Source: Nymphaea colorata (Eukaryota > Streptophyta > Magnoliopsida > Nymphaeales > Nymphaeaceae). From it: a stretch of DNA of 64,000 bases. This document shows, piece after piece, positions 33,646 through 58,374 of the stretch; within the stretch, counting starts at the first letter, position 1, and every line of letters starts with the position of its first letter. Under the pieces are notes generated by a model that saw only the letters and a list, made by a program, of their open reading frames with translations, made no database searches and was not told where the DNA came from. The stretch is from contig NC_045138.2 in the NCBI RefSeq assembly GCF_008831285.2, forward strand, positions 9,083,205-9,147,204, given 5' to 3'. The position numbers were made by a program, and so were the translations under genes.

Positions 33646-34550
33646 TAAGTCTTTTTGGACACTTCCAAGCCCGAAAAAGAGAGATCCTGAACATTGCCTC
33701 CATGAAAGAAAGGGTTTTGCAGGGAAGCTTGAAGCTCACGTACCAATGGGAATGAAATGTTACCTATACATGTGCAACCAAGACAATTCTAAGTTTATAG
33801 TTTCTAACGGCAAGAACAAGATGGTTAATGCACCAAACATCTACAGTGTGCTCCAATCGAAAACGAGAGAATTACACATGGCTGGTTTTAGTTGCTCACA
33901 AAAAATAAAAACTCCAAGGTATCTGACAAGAAGATATACTTTTCAACCAAATATCTGATACACCTCATTAGTCGTATCTCAACTGGAATTAAAGGGAATA
34001 ATGCTTGTCTTTTTTTTTTTTTTTACTAACGAAGCCTAAGTTGTTCTCAATTTTTTTCTTTAAAAATTTATTTTCATCCTTATGGAGAATATAACATCAT
34101 CTGCGTAGAGGATGCAGAATCATTCTTGACGAAGAAACAATGTGCTTAGCTTTACTCTTAATGGGATATAGAGGACAGGTCTCTGTATGCATCAGGAATA
34201 CAGTACACGTAGGATAAATTTTTGGTGAGACATTGAATCCATTAAATTTTCCTTTGGAACGTAAAGAAGTTTTGGAGCATTTCAACATTTACCCATGACT
34301 GAAGCCCCGATATGCTATCTAATCTTTCTTATGTCTAAAGTCTTAACAGGGTGGAAAGTTAGAAGATTAGTAACTTCACCAACATCCGTAAAACAAATAG
34401 GTAGAGGTGCGTCCTTTGTCTACCATATATTATAAAGTTAACTCTTGATTTATTTATAAAACAAAGTTTTGATTACAAGATTACTCTGGTAGTTATATGT
34501 CATACATATGATCACCAAGGCCCTTTTCGATGTTTCAGATAATATCTACA
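33646..34550. other. 3' flank of COP10
   Basis: AT-rich, with no recognised gene. The 3' untranslated region and polyadenylation site of COP10 must lie in the right part (towards 34550), but I cannot fix the end. Confidence 0.4.
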
Positions 34551-46288
<11,738 letters not shown>

Positions 46289-46399
46289 TCTCACTCTCTC
46301 TGTTTGCTCAAGGTGAGAATTCCTGCTGGCTGGGAAGGAAGCCAACCCTAATCCGTTGAGCTCAGAATTGAGAAGGTGGTGCGGGCCCGACCCCACTCC

Positions 46400-48750
46400 C
46401 CGCCGCTCAATTAGTCCTACGGTCCTACCCAGCCTACACGATTCAAAGTCAGTTCAGCCAAACAGGAGTTCCGGCGCAAATACAAGTCAGTATGGCAGTA
46501 CATGCATTCCCAGGCCCTCACAACAAAATTCGGAAATTAGGTGTAAAGGCCCATATGCGTACAATAGTGTACGGTACAAGATGAGCTTTCAATAAAAATA
46601 TCAAGCACACGCATACAACGCCAAACCACAACCTCAGCCTTCAATCGGACTAGGAGTGTTGTCCACGGCTCGAAGGAGGTTAATGGGCAAACCACAGCCA
46701 GATAATCCTCTCGGCATCCTCTCGGTACAAGCCAACTCGAGAAGATGGCAGTCGGGTCCTCACTCCTCAATGCTACCTACGCTTTGGGCCATAGTAGCGA
46801 GGGTTGTCGATGCCAGGGAGCCTATCTAGGCTCGGCAAATCACCCAGAAGATTGATGCGAGGGAGGAGGACACTGAATAACTCACCAATGAGCAAGTACG
46901 CCAAGCAGTCCAGAAGAAATGGATCAGGCCTCCGAAAGCAACTCCTATCGAGCTCCACAACGCTGCCGCCAGGATGATGGGATCCGCTGCCAAGGTGCTG
47001 ATGGCGGCAAGGTCAACTCGGAAGAGCCGAGCCACGTTAGAAAAATCCTTTAAGGCCAAGCCAAGGTGACTTCTACGATCCGGCCAAGAAAACACTACTG
47101 CACGTCTGCACCCGAGAAGAATGCGAGTCTCGACCTCTGCATCCAGATGATCACCAACCGGGCAACTGGCCGCATCTAAGGCGATCCTCTAGGGCTTGAA
47201 CATCCGCAGAGTAGCACACCTCCGTCAAAACTTTTAAGGGTCGCTAAGGCGCTACGACTAAGCACAAGGCACCGGCTCGCCAAGAAGCCAGAACCAATCC
47301 ACCAGGTCATAAAATATGGTCAGTAGACATGGTTCCGGTAGCAATATCTCGGGTTGTAGAACTCTAACGGAAGCCGATTAGATACTTGTTGGAATAATCG
47401 AAAGGGCTTTCTAACGAGCTCTTACCCACTCAAATCGAAGCAGGGTAACCTGCTCAAATATCGCTGGAAATAGTGCCTTTGGACACTTCCATGCAGCAGG
47501 AACTAAACAGTGATCAGTTGGCCTCCTTCTGATGGTCGAATCTCAAGCTACTGATCTCCGAGCAGGGTGTGTAGGCGTTCTTGGAAGGTAATCTGGAGAG
47601 TTGTCCAATGAGGTCTTGTTTGTTGAACTCGAGCATGGAAACCCACTCAAACCATGCTAGAAACAGTACCTCTAAACACCTCACGCAACAGGCGCAGCAC
47701 AGTGAACAGTCTTGCAATTTGGATCCAGTGCCACAAAGTCGACCGAAATCTGATTGAGGCAAATGAGCACTCGTTGGAAATATTATTGAAAGGGCTTTCC
47801 AATGAGTGCTTATTTGCTGGATTATGATTACGAGAACCCCTTCAAAGATGCAAGCAAACATGGGGTCTGGCACACCATCTGCAGGAAATACCTCGAACAC
47901 TTACATTACCAGCGTGAATGCTAACTTCGCACAGATTCTGCACGTGCACGGCAGGGGCTCTGGGTGAGCTGACAAGGGGGTTTAGAAGGGGGGTCGATGG
48001 AGGTTCTCCAGTGCAAAGGGTATGGATCAATTCGGATGGAGAGCTGGGCTAGACGTCACCGAATAGATGGAGTGTGTTCGGCTAATGGGTAGGGGGACTG
48101 AAGGGTGAGGCTTTCGGTGGGTGTTGGGAGCGTTTGGTGGCTATGGGTCGTAGGGCTCAAAAAGAGGTTAAGAAAACCAGTAGACTCCTAGTAGCTTCGG
48201 TCATGGAAAGCCGGCAAGAATCTCCTGATTCCATCAAGAGAAGAGGATACTGCTGGATTGGGAAAAAGGTCGATTCGCCAAGGGAAACTCGAATTGAGAG
48301 CTGGGGATGAGAAATTGGAGCTCGAGAGTGAGAAAAGCGCAATCTGTCTTGTTTGTCAGCCTGAAAATGGCATTGGGCCTATTGGAAAATTAGAGAGGGT
48401 GAAGGGGATCGATAAGGGGGGAGGTGAGACGATGGACGTACCTGAGCAGACATCGATGGATTGTTGTGGCATAAAGGGAGGACGACGGCTTGTTGGGCGC
48501 CCAACAATGCATCCTGTCCGTCTGAATCAACCACCATTATGGGTGCAGCTTGCCTCAGTGTTGAGTGGAATGAGGGAGTCGCCGATGAGTTTGCAGGTTG
48601 GAATGGGGCATCAGAAGTTGGTGTGATTGATAGTTTTATTTCCTTTCCAAAGTTTTCACATCAAAAACGTAACCCAAGATTATTAATCAAAATGGCTTTG
48701 CGTGCCTTATATACTGTGAAAACAAAGTGAGTGTTATGTAATAAAGATTG
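46400..48750. other. GC-richer region upstream of COP10, unresolved
   Basis: This stretch is GC-richer than the window average and has many open frames on both strands (for example 47514-47900 minus, 48258-48626 plus), none with a recognised domain. 47360-47480 and 47590-47800 share a phrase of the type 'ttgttggaa.aat..tcgaaagggctttc.aa.gagc', suggesting internal repetition. The first part must contain the COP10 promoter and leader. The rest may be an old retrotransposon or decayed gene. Confidence 0.35.
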
Positions 48751-48759
48751 TATATCGGA

Positions 48760-49130
48760 TGTGAATCATATTATCAATATACACATTTATTTTTAACCCA
48801 TACATTGAATATGTACGTGTGAGAAAACAAATATGCATGAAATAAGTATTAGATAATGTTATACTATTATAAAATATATATAAGATAATGAAATAAGAGA
48901 ACGAATGAATGACATAAGTATGAGATAATATTTATGAAATGACAAAAGAGTTATGAGATAATGAAATAACAAATGGATGTATGAGATAACAAGACATAAG
49001 TAAGAATACTGTTTATAAAATAATAAAATATTTATAAAATAGTGAGATAATGGATAGATGTATGAAATAACACTAAACATAAGTATGAGATAATGGTTAT
49101 GAGATAATAAAATATTTAACCCAAGGAGCA
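48760..49130. repeat. Degenerate short-period repeat
   Basis: Irregular repetition of 'gagataatgaaataa' and 'cataagtatgagataat' motifs. The complement ('ttatctcatt') recurs in the arrays at 50620-50680 and 61200-62130. Confidence 0.6.
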
Positions 49131-50856
49131 TGACATATCTAGTTGGGCCTACGACTAACCATCTAGTTTAGGCACAAGTATATAACGCATGGCACTATTG
49201 AATCAATTTGTGGTAGTTTTTGAATTGGCTGATGCAGCCGATTCATGCCTATTCTACTTGCATTGTAAGACTAATTAAGCCAAGCTTATTTTAAAGGTTT
49301 TTTTTTTAATCAAAAACCATGAGATGCCCTTTAAAAAATAACATGGATTTGGATCTAGATCAGATCTATCTTATGATTGTATACTAATTGCAATAAGGGC
49401 TGTCTAGGTGTCCAAATTCATACCTTTAAAAACTGTAAAATCATAATTATTAAGGCATTGATTAATATAATCAGTGATTTAAGATTCTCTCTCTCTCTAA
49501 CCTTCTCTCTTTAACCCTAGGTCGTGACGGCTTTCTGACCAAAAAAGGAATGAGGATAATAGTGTTCAATACCATTTTATTTTAATAAATAAAAAAATTT
49601 AAATGAATTTCGTTGGTGTTGAGTCCAAGTCGTGGTCACCTATACGAGCCAGACCCGAACCAAGCCGAGCTGATTTAGCCTGCTCGCAAAGTGGCGTATG
49701 CATCCACCACCATCTGATGATCAAATTTCTCGCCCTCTCTCTCTCTCTTTCCTATAGAAGCAAGTGATGTCAGTACAAAGAGAGAGAGAGAGAGAGAGAT
49801 ACTAAAAGAGACAATGAGAGAGAGCCTGATATTGTTTTATTTCTTTTTGTATGTTCTTCTTCTCCTTAAGAAGAGGAGAGGAAAAAAACGAAAAAAGTTT
49901 TTTTTTTATTGTTTAAATGGGCATATTGGTCATAATGATACTTATATACGAACGGATAAATTTTACCTTTATCGAATCTTCAAATCTTTTTTTTGTGATT
50001 TCTTTTTTTGTCCCCTACAAAAGGTTTCTTTTTTATTAATCATGGTTTTTTGTCGTGATTAAAATGGTGTATGAAATTACATACACAGAGGCAGCGTATA
50101 TAACCAACTTCAGTAAAAACGGTAGGTCAACTACCTGATGTGGGTAAACATGCCCCCTTTATTGGCTTCAATCGGTTAACCTCATTCTACAAAGATGAGT
50201 TAACCTGGTCAACTGATTTTGGCATGCTACCTCATCTCATCCTCTCGATTTGGACTCCACGTCATCCGCTAGGTCACACATGGGTTCCCCACATTTCTTG
50301 ATGCATCCATTACCATATCCAATAGTAGCCGAAGGATGGTTGCGTGTAGAGCTGGTTATATACGCCACCATCATGTAAGTAATTTCATGCATCATTTTAA
50401 GTATGGCAAAAAAAACCCACAATTAATACAAAAAAAAACTTTTTAGCAAGGATAAAAATAGAAACCACAAAAAGAAGATTTGGGGATTTAAACCACAAAA
50501 AGAAGATTTGGGGATTTAGTAAAGGTCAAATTTTTCAGTCTGTACATGCATATCGTTATGACTAATATACCCCTTTAAGCAATAAAAAAAAATCTTTTCA
50601 TTTTTTGTCTCGCTCATAGTGTTATCTTATTATCTTATAAACATTATCTCATAAAAAATGCACTATCTCATCAGTCACTTATCTTGAACATTAACTCGAA
50701 AGCCGAATTGGCACCAAGGCGAGTCGATGGCAAATCGGCTAGTGCACTCAATCGATACTAGTGTCCCTCGGTTGATGGGAAGAATGATGCAAGTAGTTTG
50801 TAGATAAAGTTGTTGTTGTCCATAAATACCCTTCAATGCAGCAAAATGGCTTTTTA
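49131..50856. other. AT-rich spacer
   Basis: CT and GA tracts (49487-49510, 49731-49750, 49778-49800), poly(T) stretches, and one 32-bp tandem duplication ('aaaccacaaaaagaagattt...', 50462-50518). No gene was recognised. Confidence 0.5.
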
Positions 50857-51338
50857 GAAAGAGCATGCCCCGAGGTGGATGGCAGGAATGATGCGAGAAG
50901 CTTGTATCTTAAAAAGGAAAAAGGAAGTTTATTAGTCATAGAGCAGAGGCTTCTCCATAACGCTTTGAACGTTCAAAGCAACAGAGAGAGTTGTTGGTTG
51001 CAGACTGTGGTTATCATCCTCATCGGAGTGGTTTTCATCATCGGTCAAAGAGCGTCGGTCGGAGCATCCTTAAGGATGCCTATTGGAAGGACCAGAGGAA
51101 AGAGCATGCCCCGAGGTGGATGGCAGGAATGATGCGAGAAGCCTGTATCTTAAAAAGGAAAAAGGAAGTTTATTAGTCATAGAGCAGAGGCTTCTCCATA
51201 ACGCTTTGAACGTTCAAAGCAACAGAGAGAGTTGTTGGTTGCAGACTGTGGTTATCATCCTCATCGGAGTGGTTTTCATCATCGGTCGAAGAGCGTCGGT
51301 CGGAGCATCCTTAAGGATGCCTATTGGAAGGACCAGAG
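50857..51338. repeat. 241-bp tandem duplication, two copies
   Basis: 50857-51097 and 51098-51338 are direct copies differing at only two sites that I can see (gcttg/gcctg and tcaaag/tcgaag). A degenerate third piece follows ('gcttatcatcctcattgga'). The near-identity shows a recent event. Confidence 0.95.
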
Positions 51339-51374
51339 GCCTAGTTCGCTTATTCCAAAGAGAGTTCTTGTTTG

Positions 51375-51521
51375 CATGGTGTGCTTATCATCCTCATTGG
51401 AAGTTATTGTCATCAGTTGAATAGCATCTATCCTTTTCCAAAATAATAGACTATATCTATCACCGATGACGCTATTCAACTGACGACAATAACTTCCAAT
51501 GAGGATGATAAGCACACCATG
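51375..51521. repeat. Inverted repeat: 51-bp arms, 45-bp loop
   Basis: 51375-51425 and 51471-51521 are reverse complements with one mismatch. The loop segment 'aaaataatagactatatcta' occurs again directly after the right arm (51522 on). A transcript through it would fold into a long, nearly perfect hairpin. The left arm resembles part of the 241-bp tandem unit upstream. Confidence 0.93.
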
Positions 51522-51559
51522 AAAATAATAGACTATATCTATCACCGATGAGGATAATA

Positions 51560-52075
51560 ACTTCCTCAAAGAACTTGGAAAAAGATAGAATGGTGGGCGA
51601 GCACGATGTTTTGGCAAAACAGAAAGAGGATGAAGTTGTCTTTGTAGTAGAGCTTATGTCACATGAGGTGGAGCAGGTCATGGAGAAGGAGAAGGAAGCA
51701 TCAAAGAAAATGAGAAGAGATGGCAGAAACAAAGGAACATAACGTGGAGATGGACAATGCAATGGAAAAGGAATTTGAGAAGGAGGTGGCAAACATGAAT
51801 GGACAAGCCACGGAGTCAGGTGGCAAAAATGAGGAGGGTACAAGCTAGAGATATGGACAATGCAGGGAATAAGGGACTTGAGCAGAAGGAGGTGGCAGAA
51901 ACAAAGGGACATGCCATGAAGATGGAGAAAGGAGGGGAGATTAAATTTCAGTAGGAGGAGGTGGCAGAACAAGAGCAACTCTTGGAGGCAGGGAATGCAG
52001 GGGAGATGGATAATGAAGAAGGGAATCTATTATTGGATGAAGGGAATCTATTGTTGGATGAAGCATAGAGATTAG
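51560..52075 (+). pseudogene. Glu/Lys-rich degenerate coding-like segment
   Basis: Purine-rich sequence with repeated phrases such as 'gaggtggcagaaacaaaggg' and 'ggagatggacaatgca'. One open frame (51548-51742) is Glu/Lys-rich; others are closed by stops. It lies just upstream of the plant-mobile-domain remnant on the same strand and may be part of the same decayed gene. No domain is identified. Confidence 0.35.
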
Positions 52076-52269
52076 TGTGAGATTTGCTGACTGTACCTTC
52101 ACTACTAAAAATTAGAGGTTCTAGGCAAAGGAGAAAACCATATTTCAACGTAGATGTGGTAAAGATAGTTGGAAAGAAAAGGAGGGCGATTGTGTGATGT
52201 TGATGTAAATCATTTATTTCGTTCATTCAAGTATTTGTAATTGAAGTTTTTGTACAGAATGATGCCTTT

Positions 52270-52915
52270 GACATTGGTATATCTATTGCATAAATGTGGG
52301 CGCTACCAATGGTGTTTGGTCATTGATTGGTATGAAGTTCTGTCGGGCTTCCAAAAATAGAGGTTGGTGATGATGTGATTCTCGGGGCTGCTTCCCCATG
52401 ACGCAATGGAACTTGAATGGGGGCCCTTGTATGCCCTGACATGTGGGATTTTTGGACAAACACATTTGTGTTTAATGGATTTGAGATGATGATCACCGTA
52501 GAAGACATTGTTAGGCTGTTGCATTTGACTAATGGAAACCTATGGTCAGGACATCTAAGTACAACTTGATAGGGAAGAGTAATGACCTTCAAGGGTTGAC
52601 AAATTTGGAGTTTAAGAAAGTTATGGTCTTTGGGAGAAAGTCGACGTCATTAGTTGTTTTAGAGCCACAGAATAAATGGCAGCATGCAAAACATGATGCA
52701 CCTTCACAAGAATCAGACCAGACATTGACGTCCTTTCTTGTATATTTATTTAGTGTGTGTCTATTTAGTGACAAACAATGCGGTCTCAATAATAAGCTGG
52801 CAGTACATCTAACCTTTGGAAGATGTTGACAAGATTCACCGCTATGCATGAGGGTCAATTGTGATAGCGCATTTGTATGGCCAACTGGAATGATTTAAAG
52901 ACGGGGTTGCATCCT
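52270..52915 (+). pseudogene. Plant mobile domain (PMD) protein remnant
   Basis: Frames on the plus strand give 'WDFWTNTFVFNGFEMMITVE' and 'DIVRLLHLT' (the usual 'W..TF.F..GEMTITLEDV..LLGL' segment), then 'SFLVYLFSVCLFSDK' (usual 'FLLYLLG..LFPDK') and, after a frame change near 52815, 'LEDVDKIHRYA' stop 'GSIVIAHLYGQLE' (usual 'D.D.I..YAWGSAVLA.LYR.L'). PMD proteins (MAIL1 family) are often carried by or derived from plant transposons. The stop stands at a normally Trp position. The gene is broken and incomplete. Confidence 0.65.
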
Positions 52916-52999
52916 TGGGAGGATGCTAGTTGTTACTGCAGACATAAATAGCATCTTTATTATGTAAATTTATATATAAAAAGGATTATCTATCATCTT

Positions 53000-53480
53000 G
53001 TAAGCGTGTTTATTTTGTTCTAGCAAATGCCTTTTTATCATAAAATCAGTCCATACGGTGTGGTTGTTGCATAATCTATAGCAAATTTATTTAAGCCTAT
53101 CACAAATTTATTTCAGCATATCGGAATATGTTTTTTCTACAATTTATCAGCCTTAGTAAATACCTTTTTATCGTAAAACCAGTCCATATAGTGTCATTGT
53201 CGCATTAAAGTTGTCAAACTAGTTATCACATTCTTATAAACACGATTTTATGAGAGTATTGTAAAATGAATCATGTAGTTGCGTTATTGTATGACTTTTT
53301 GTTTGATTACTTATCGCCTCCTTGTAAATGCGTTGTTACTTCATTTTCATGTACAACAATCTTGTTGTTTATTATTGCAATCTATTTTCTTTGACTACTT
53401 ATCGCCTCTTAGTAAATGTCTTTTAATCGTAAAACTAGTCCATATAATGGTTTTGTCGCATTCAACTTGTTTGAGTGTTT
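53000..53480. repeat. Degenerate tandem repeat
   Basis: The phrase 'aaatgcctttttatc.taaaa.cagtccata' recurs at about 53025, 53157 and 53419, and 'gactacttatcgcctc.tagtaaatg' recurs between. It resembles the 61200-62130 array in its short-word content. Confidence 0.55.
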
Positions 53481-53566
53481 ATTTTACTCTACATTGTACA
53501 TGTCAATAGTTTCTATTTTCTTCTTCTTTGTCTGGTTTGGCCTTCTTAGTGCGGCCCGTGATGTAA

Positions 53567-53571
53567 CGCTC
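53567..53571. repeat. Target-site duplication CGTGA (left) of the solo LTR
   Basis: CGTGA precedes TGTAACGC and recurs at 57343-57347 directly after ..GTGTGACA. Confidence 0.75.
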
Positions 53572-56500
53572 GGCATATGCAGGCCGGGTCGGGTCAAGGT
53601 CCAGACCCGGACCCGAGCTCCACCCGCATGTGAGCCCAACACCCTCTCCTCCCTCGTCTTTCCCTCTTCTCCCTCGTCTTCCTCACAGACCCCCCTCTGT
53701 TGCCTCTCGTGCCAGCGCAAGGAAGAAGAAGACGACGGAGGTGCTGGGTGGCAACGAGAATGACGGCGGTGGTGCTCAGGTGCTCAAGTGAGACTTCTGA
53801 TTTATCTCCGCCTCTTCCTCCTTCCTTGTCCTTCTTCTCCTCCTCCCTCTCTCACTATCTCTGCCGTCTCCCCTCTCAATGCACGGCCTCTCTCTGACCG
53901 TCTCCCTCTTTTCTCTTGTGCTCCTCACTTGCACCTCCCTCTACGATCTCTCTTCCTGTCTCTCCCTCTCTCTCCTATGTTATCCCCCTTTCTGCCAGCC
54001 CTCTCTCCCGCACTCTCTCTCTGTCCATGCTCTCTGCTCGAGCCCTCTCCCCTCCGTCCGAGCCTCTTTGCTCGCCCTCTCTCTAGGCAGCGTTGCTCCC
54101 ACGCATCCTTGCATCTGCTCTCTCTGCCTGCACTCTCCCCTCTCCGTCAGCACCCTCTGCCCATTCCCTCTCCTGTATGGTGCCCCTCTTGCTTTCACAC
54201 TACCTGTTCCCTCCTCCTGCCCACACGCTCTCTACTCAAGTTCGCTCCCCATTTTCTGATTGTTTTTCTCATTTTTCCCAACCGAGCAATCTTCCTCACT
54301 GATTTTATCACTGTTTGATAAGATTCTAGCTTGGTGGTGGTGCTCAGGTGAGACTTCTGATTTCTCTCCGCCTCTTCCTCTTCCTCGTCCTTCTTCTCCT
54401 CCTCCCTCTCTCACTGTCTCTGTGTCTCCCCTCTCAACCGCATGACCTCTCTCTGACCGTCTCCCTCTTTTCTCTCGTGCTCCTCACTTGCACCTCCCTC
54501 TACGGTCTCTCTTCCTGTCTCTCCCTCTCTCTCCCGTGTTATCCCCCTTTCTGCCAGCCCTCTCTCCCGCACTCTCTCTCTGTCCATGCTCTCTGCTCGA
54601 GCCCTTTCCCCTCTGTTTGAGCCCTCTTTGCTCGCCCTCTCTCTAGGCACGCCCTCTTCCTCCCACGCATCCTTGCATGCGCTCTCTCTGCCTGCACTCT
54701 CCCCTCTCCGTCAGCACCCTCTGTCCACGCCCATTCCCTCTCCTGTATGGTGCCCCTCTTGCTCTCACACTACCCGTTCCCTCCTCCTGCCCACACGCTC
54801 TCTTCTCAAGTTTGCTCCCCATTTTCTGATTGTTTTTTTCATTTTTCCCAACCGAGCAATCTTCCTCACTGATTTTATCACTGTTTGATAAGATTCTAGC
54901 TTGGGGGACGTGTTCTTTTCCTCATAACAGCGAGTAGAAGGTGTTAGTGGTGGAGGCAGTGACCAATTTTGGGCATTGGCACTTGATCAAAAGCTTGAGG
55001 CGGCTGCCAAGAACATTGCGGCAGTTTGGACACTAATATTGGGGTGAGCAAGGCTAACTGAAACCTAAATTGTCGAATATTTTCTGTTAGAGCATGTAGA
55101 ATTATTGTTTGAGTATGTTAGAAGTTAGAATTTGATGTTTAGGGATGCATGTTAGCGACTTGGCTTTTTGGGGAAAGTGTAGGATTATGTTGAAGAAGCG
55201 ATGATTCATGTATATATTGATCTTTTAAGCTTGAGGTGTTGATTTTCGAAGCAATAGGAAAGCATGGTAGAGATTGCGAGGTTGTGGGGAAGATTTAGAA
55301 CCGTCTTAGTGAGCACGTGACACATGCTTTTGTGAACGGGTGTATTTTGGAGTCCGAGGGGAAAACATACGTAAGTTAGATATGACTATGGGGTTGACGC
55401 CTCGACTAAAGAAAACAAATGAGAATTGGGTCGTGATGGATTGATCAAAACAATGAATTTGGACATTTGGTGGCAACGTCAAGAGGTTAGGAGGAGGCCT
55501 ATTGGAGGGCTTGTTGGTCGACACTACCCGTCGACACCTTCTTGAGGCGCTAACTTGTGCCTCAATGATTTTGTTTTATATTTGTATGGATTGTGTAGCT
55601 AGCCAGTAGAAATCTTATCTTTGTTTATGTCTGCAGGTACACCGGTCACGTCTCGTCGACCTTGAGCGACCAGATTCGAAGCTGGAAGCATTTTGAAGAG
55701 TTTTGAGAGGGCGCCACAGGTATGGCGGCATTCCAGGCAAATCCTTGCCTGCAGCAAATGTATGAATGTGTGTTCCTAGAATCATGGAATCCTAGGATTG
55801 TGATGTGAATTGATTGATTGTTTTGTGAATGAATGTATGTATGCATACACATGATTTGACATCTGATATGAATTGTTTTGAAAGGCTAATAGTAGTTTCA
55901 TTTGAAAACGTGACGCATTTACATGTGCATGATAGAACTGATAACTGTTTAGGACAAATGAGGAGGGTATCGAGTTGAGCGTCTCCTCAACCCCAATTGT
56001 GCATTAGAAAGCATCCAAGAATGATAACTGTTTAGGACAGCTACGAGCCAATCACAGATCGCGACTATTCTCTATGGTTTGGCTAAGGTTTTCAAAGATG
56101 TGATTGATGTTATAGTTGATGTGAATGTTGTGTTTGGTTGCATGCATATTGTCGTGGGCAGTGATGCAAATGAATGATTTGGAGGGTACTTGTACCTGTA
56201 TTGCTATGACTGCTAGCTAAGAAAGTAAATTATATGTGTAGCCCTCGTCTGGAGGCATTTGGAGGTATGGGTGCACTCGAGGAGTGAACCAACCTCATGA
56301 GCAAGCTGGTCATTTTGTGATTGTGTTTCCATAATGTAAAATAAGAATGAATAAGAAATGAGAAGGTTAGTGGGTTGTGGCATTGTGTTTGGGAGACTTC
56401 CCGCTTTCGCCACTGGTCTCGCCTGTTCGGAGGGCAGGCAGTGCAAGGCCCCAGGGTACTGTTGTGTGTTGTGCTTGGAGCGTTGGGCTCCCGCCTTCCC

Positions 56501-57342
56501 AACCTGGGTGTCCTAGGGAAGGCTGAGTATCTCTTTGTGGAATTCACACACCCATGGATGAGTGCTCTACCGCTGCAGCGGATGAATGGATTCATACCGT
56601 TATGGGCCACCACGAGGGTTGTCTCTCGGCTATGGGCCGCCCATGGTGTTCACGTGCATGTGTTTGCACCCACAGGAACGGTCAATTTACTAAAGTTAAT
56701 GAAAATGAAAGTATGTGATTGAATTGTACGTGAACGAATGTATGTGATTAATGGGCATGTGAATGATGTGAATGAAATGACATGTTTAAGCATGCCTTGC
56801 ATGTGATTGAGATTGTGATACTGTGGCCCTTGAGTGGCATTTACATCTCGTGGTCTATGTTAGGGGTTCTTTTGGCAAATGATGTGTCTATGCCTTGACA
56901 CGACATGATGATAGATTATTTTTATGATATTGAGCCCTACGTAAGAGGGTTTGGAAGTTTCCTGGCTTGTTGCCATACTGCGAAGGCTAAGCCTTCTGTT
57001 GTTTCACTTTTTTCAGGTTTTGGTGGACCAAGGGCAGCAAGTTGAGCACATGGTTTTACTCACGTCCTACTGGGGAGGTTTTGGGTCTTTTGTAGCACCG
57101 GCGCGTCATATTTTGATTGTATTGATGTCTTGTTTTTGTTAGACATCAATTATATGTTTTGGGGTTGTTTGTCATACACTTAGATGAGATTTTGTGTGAA
57201 TCAAAATTGTTATATGAATGAAAGTTTGCCCTATTGTTTTGAATGACATAGCTCCCTCTTTTGAATCGTTGTGTCGTCACACTTCAATGCTTTATGTTAA
57301 AAAAAAAAGGTGTTTGAGTGTCAAAAAGGTTAGGGTGTGACA
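53572..57342 (+). mobile_element. Probable solo LTR, 3.77 kb, with internal duplication
   Basis: The segment begins TGTAACGCTC and ends TTAGGGTGTGACA, i.e. TG..CA ends with inverted TGT/ACA, and is flanked by the same 5 bp CGTGA. There is no internal coding for gag or pol, no primer-binding site and no second LTR, so it reads as a solo LTR of a large Ty3/gypsy family, left after recombination between two LTRs. GC-richer blocks (56360-56650) alternate with AT-rich ones. The orientation is not certain; plus is assumed from the 3' end form. Confidence 0.65.
53780..54903 (+). repeat. 560-bp tandem duplication of CT-rich sequence
   Basis: 53780-54335 and 54340-54903 are two copies, each from 'ggtggtgctcaggtg' through a long CT-rich part to 'gataagattctagcttgg'. 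The Leu/Ser/Pro-rich open frames in it reflect composition only. It lies in the solo LTR. Confidence 0.92.
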
Positions 57343-57347
57343 CGTGA

Positions 57348-58370
57348 TGGTACTCCACCAAGTCATCACGTAGCTGTTTTCTAAGATGGGGTATACTATC
57401 ATGTGAAAATGCAGGCTCCCTATCATTGTAAATTGCTTTTGTATATTTGTTGATGAAATCACTATAATCATAGCAGTTGTTTTGGCAGGGAGCTTCCTTT
57501 TATGGAAAAGTGCCACTAGATCATGTTAATTGCACACAAATTCTGCATGTCGAGAACATATAATACCCAATGATGACACTCTTCTGACAAGGTTGAAAGC
57601 AGAACCATTTCAAACGTGTTCAACAAAGGGTCGGAAAGCATATTTCTAGCATCCATGAAACCACAACCAAAGGGCATTCAGCGTGCTGCACTCTATACAA
57701 CATGATAGAAGAAAATAAAGAATAACGTAGGTCAAGCAAGCTATAGATGTGTTTCAAAAAACTAAACTACTATGGCAGTAGGACTGAGAATGCGACACTT
57801 TTCATTCACAAGTCTTTATTGCATTAACTATGTTGCATCTTGAAAAACCTATGAAGAGAGCATAAACTATATAAATGATCCATCTACCATATTCCTTAAT
57901 GGTAGCATTAATGAGATAGTACTTACAATATTGCTAATCCATTTCTTTAGGTTGGGCTCATGAAACAATCCACTGTAAATCATCATTGAATAAATTACTT
58001 TCTCCTTTTTTATTGTCATTACCTTCTAAAACGGGATATTCCCCATTGCCTTTCTTGTATTTATGAATATGGTCTAAAGTGTTCCCGTCATGCCACATTT
58101 AATGCACATGCATGCGACAATATATATCATAGTGGTAAAATTTCCATTTTGTGTTGTTGATGAACATTTGATAGTGCAAAGGAATGTTACATGGACATTA
58201 TGTGTTATGTGTTATCGACTGCATTCATTTAATGCAGCTGCAACAATTGATGGCTTCACTAAATACAACCGAATGGGTGTTACAAACAGTGAGGGATAGT
58301 GCATATTATTTGTTGTTCCGTGTACAACCGAGTTTGTGTGAGATAAGCAACCAATACACTCAAATGTGCA
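57348..58370. other. AT-rich spacer
   Basis: I see no gene or clear repeat. Confidence 0.5.
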
Positions 58371-58374
58371 TATA

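Noticed and set aside
53788-54888. Leu/Ser/Pro-rich membrane-like proteins of 100-176 codons
   Set aside because: They are CT-rich composition in both copies of a tandem duplication within an LTR; no protein family.
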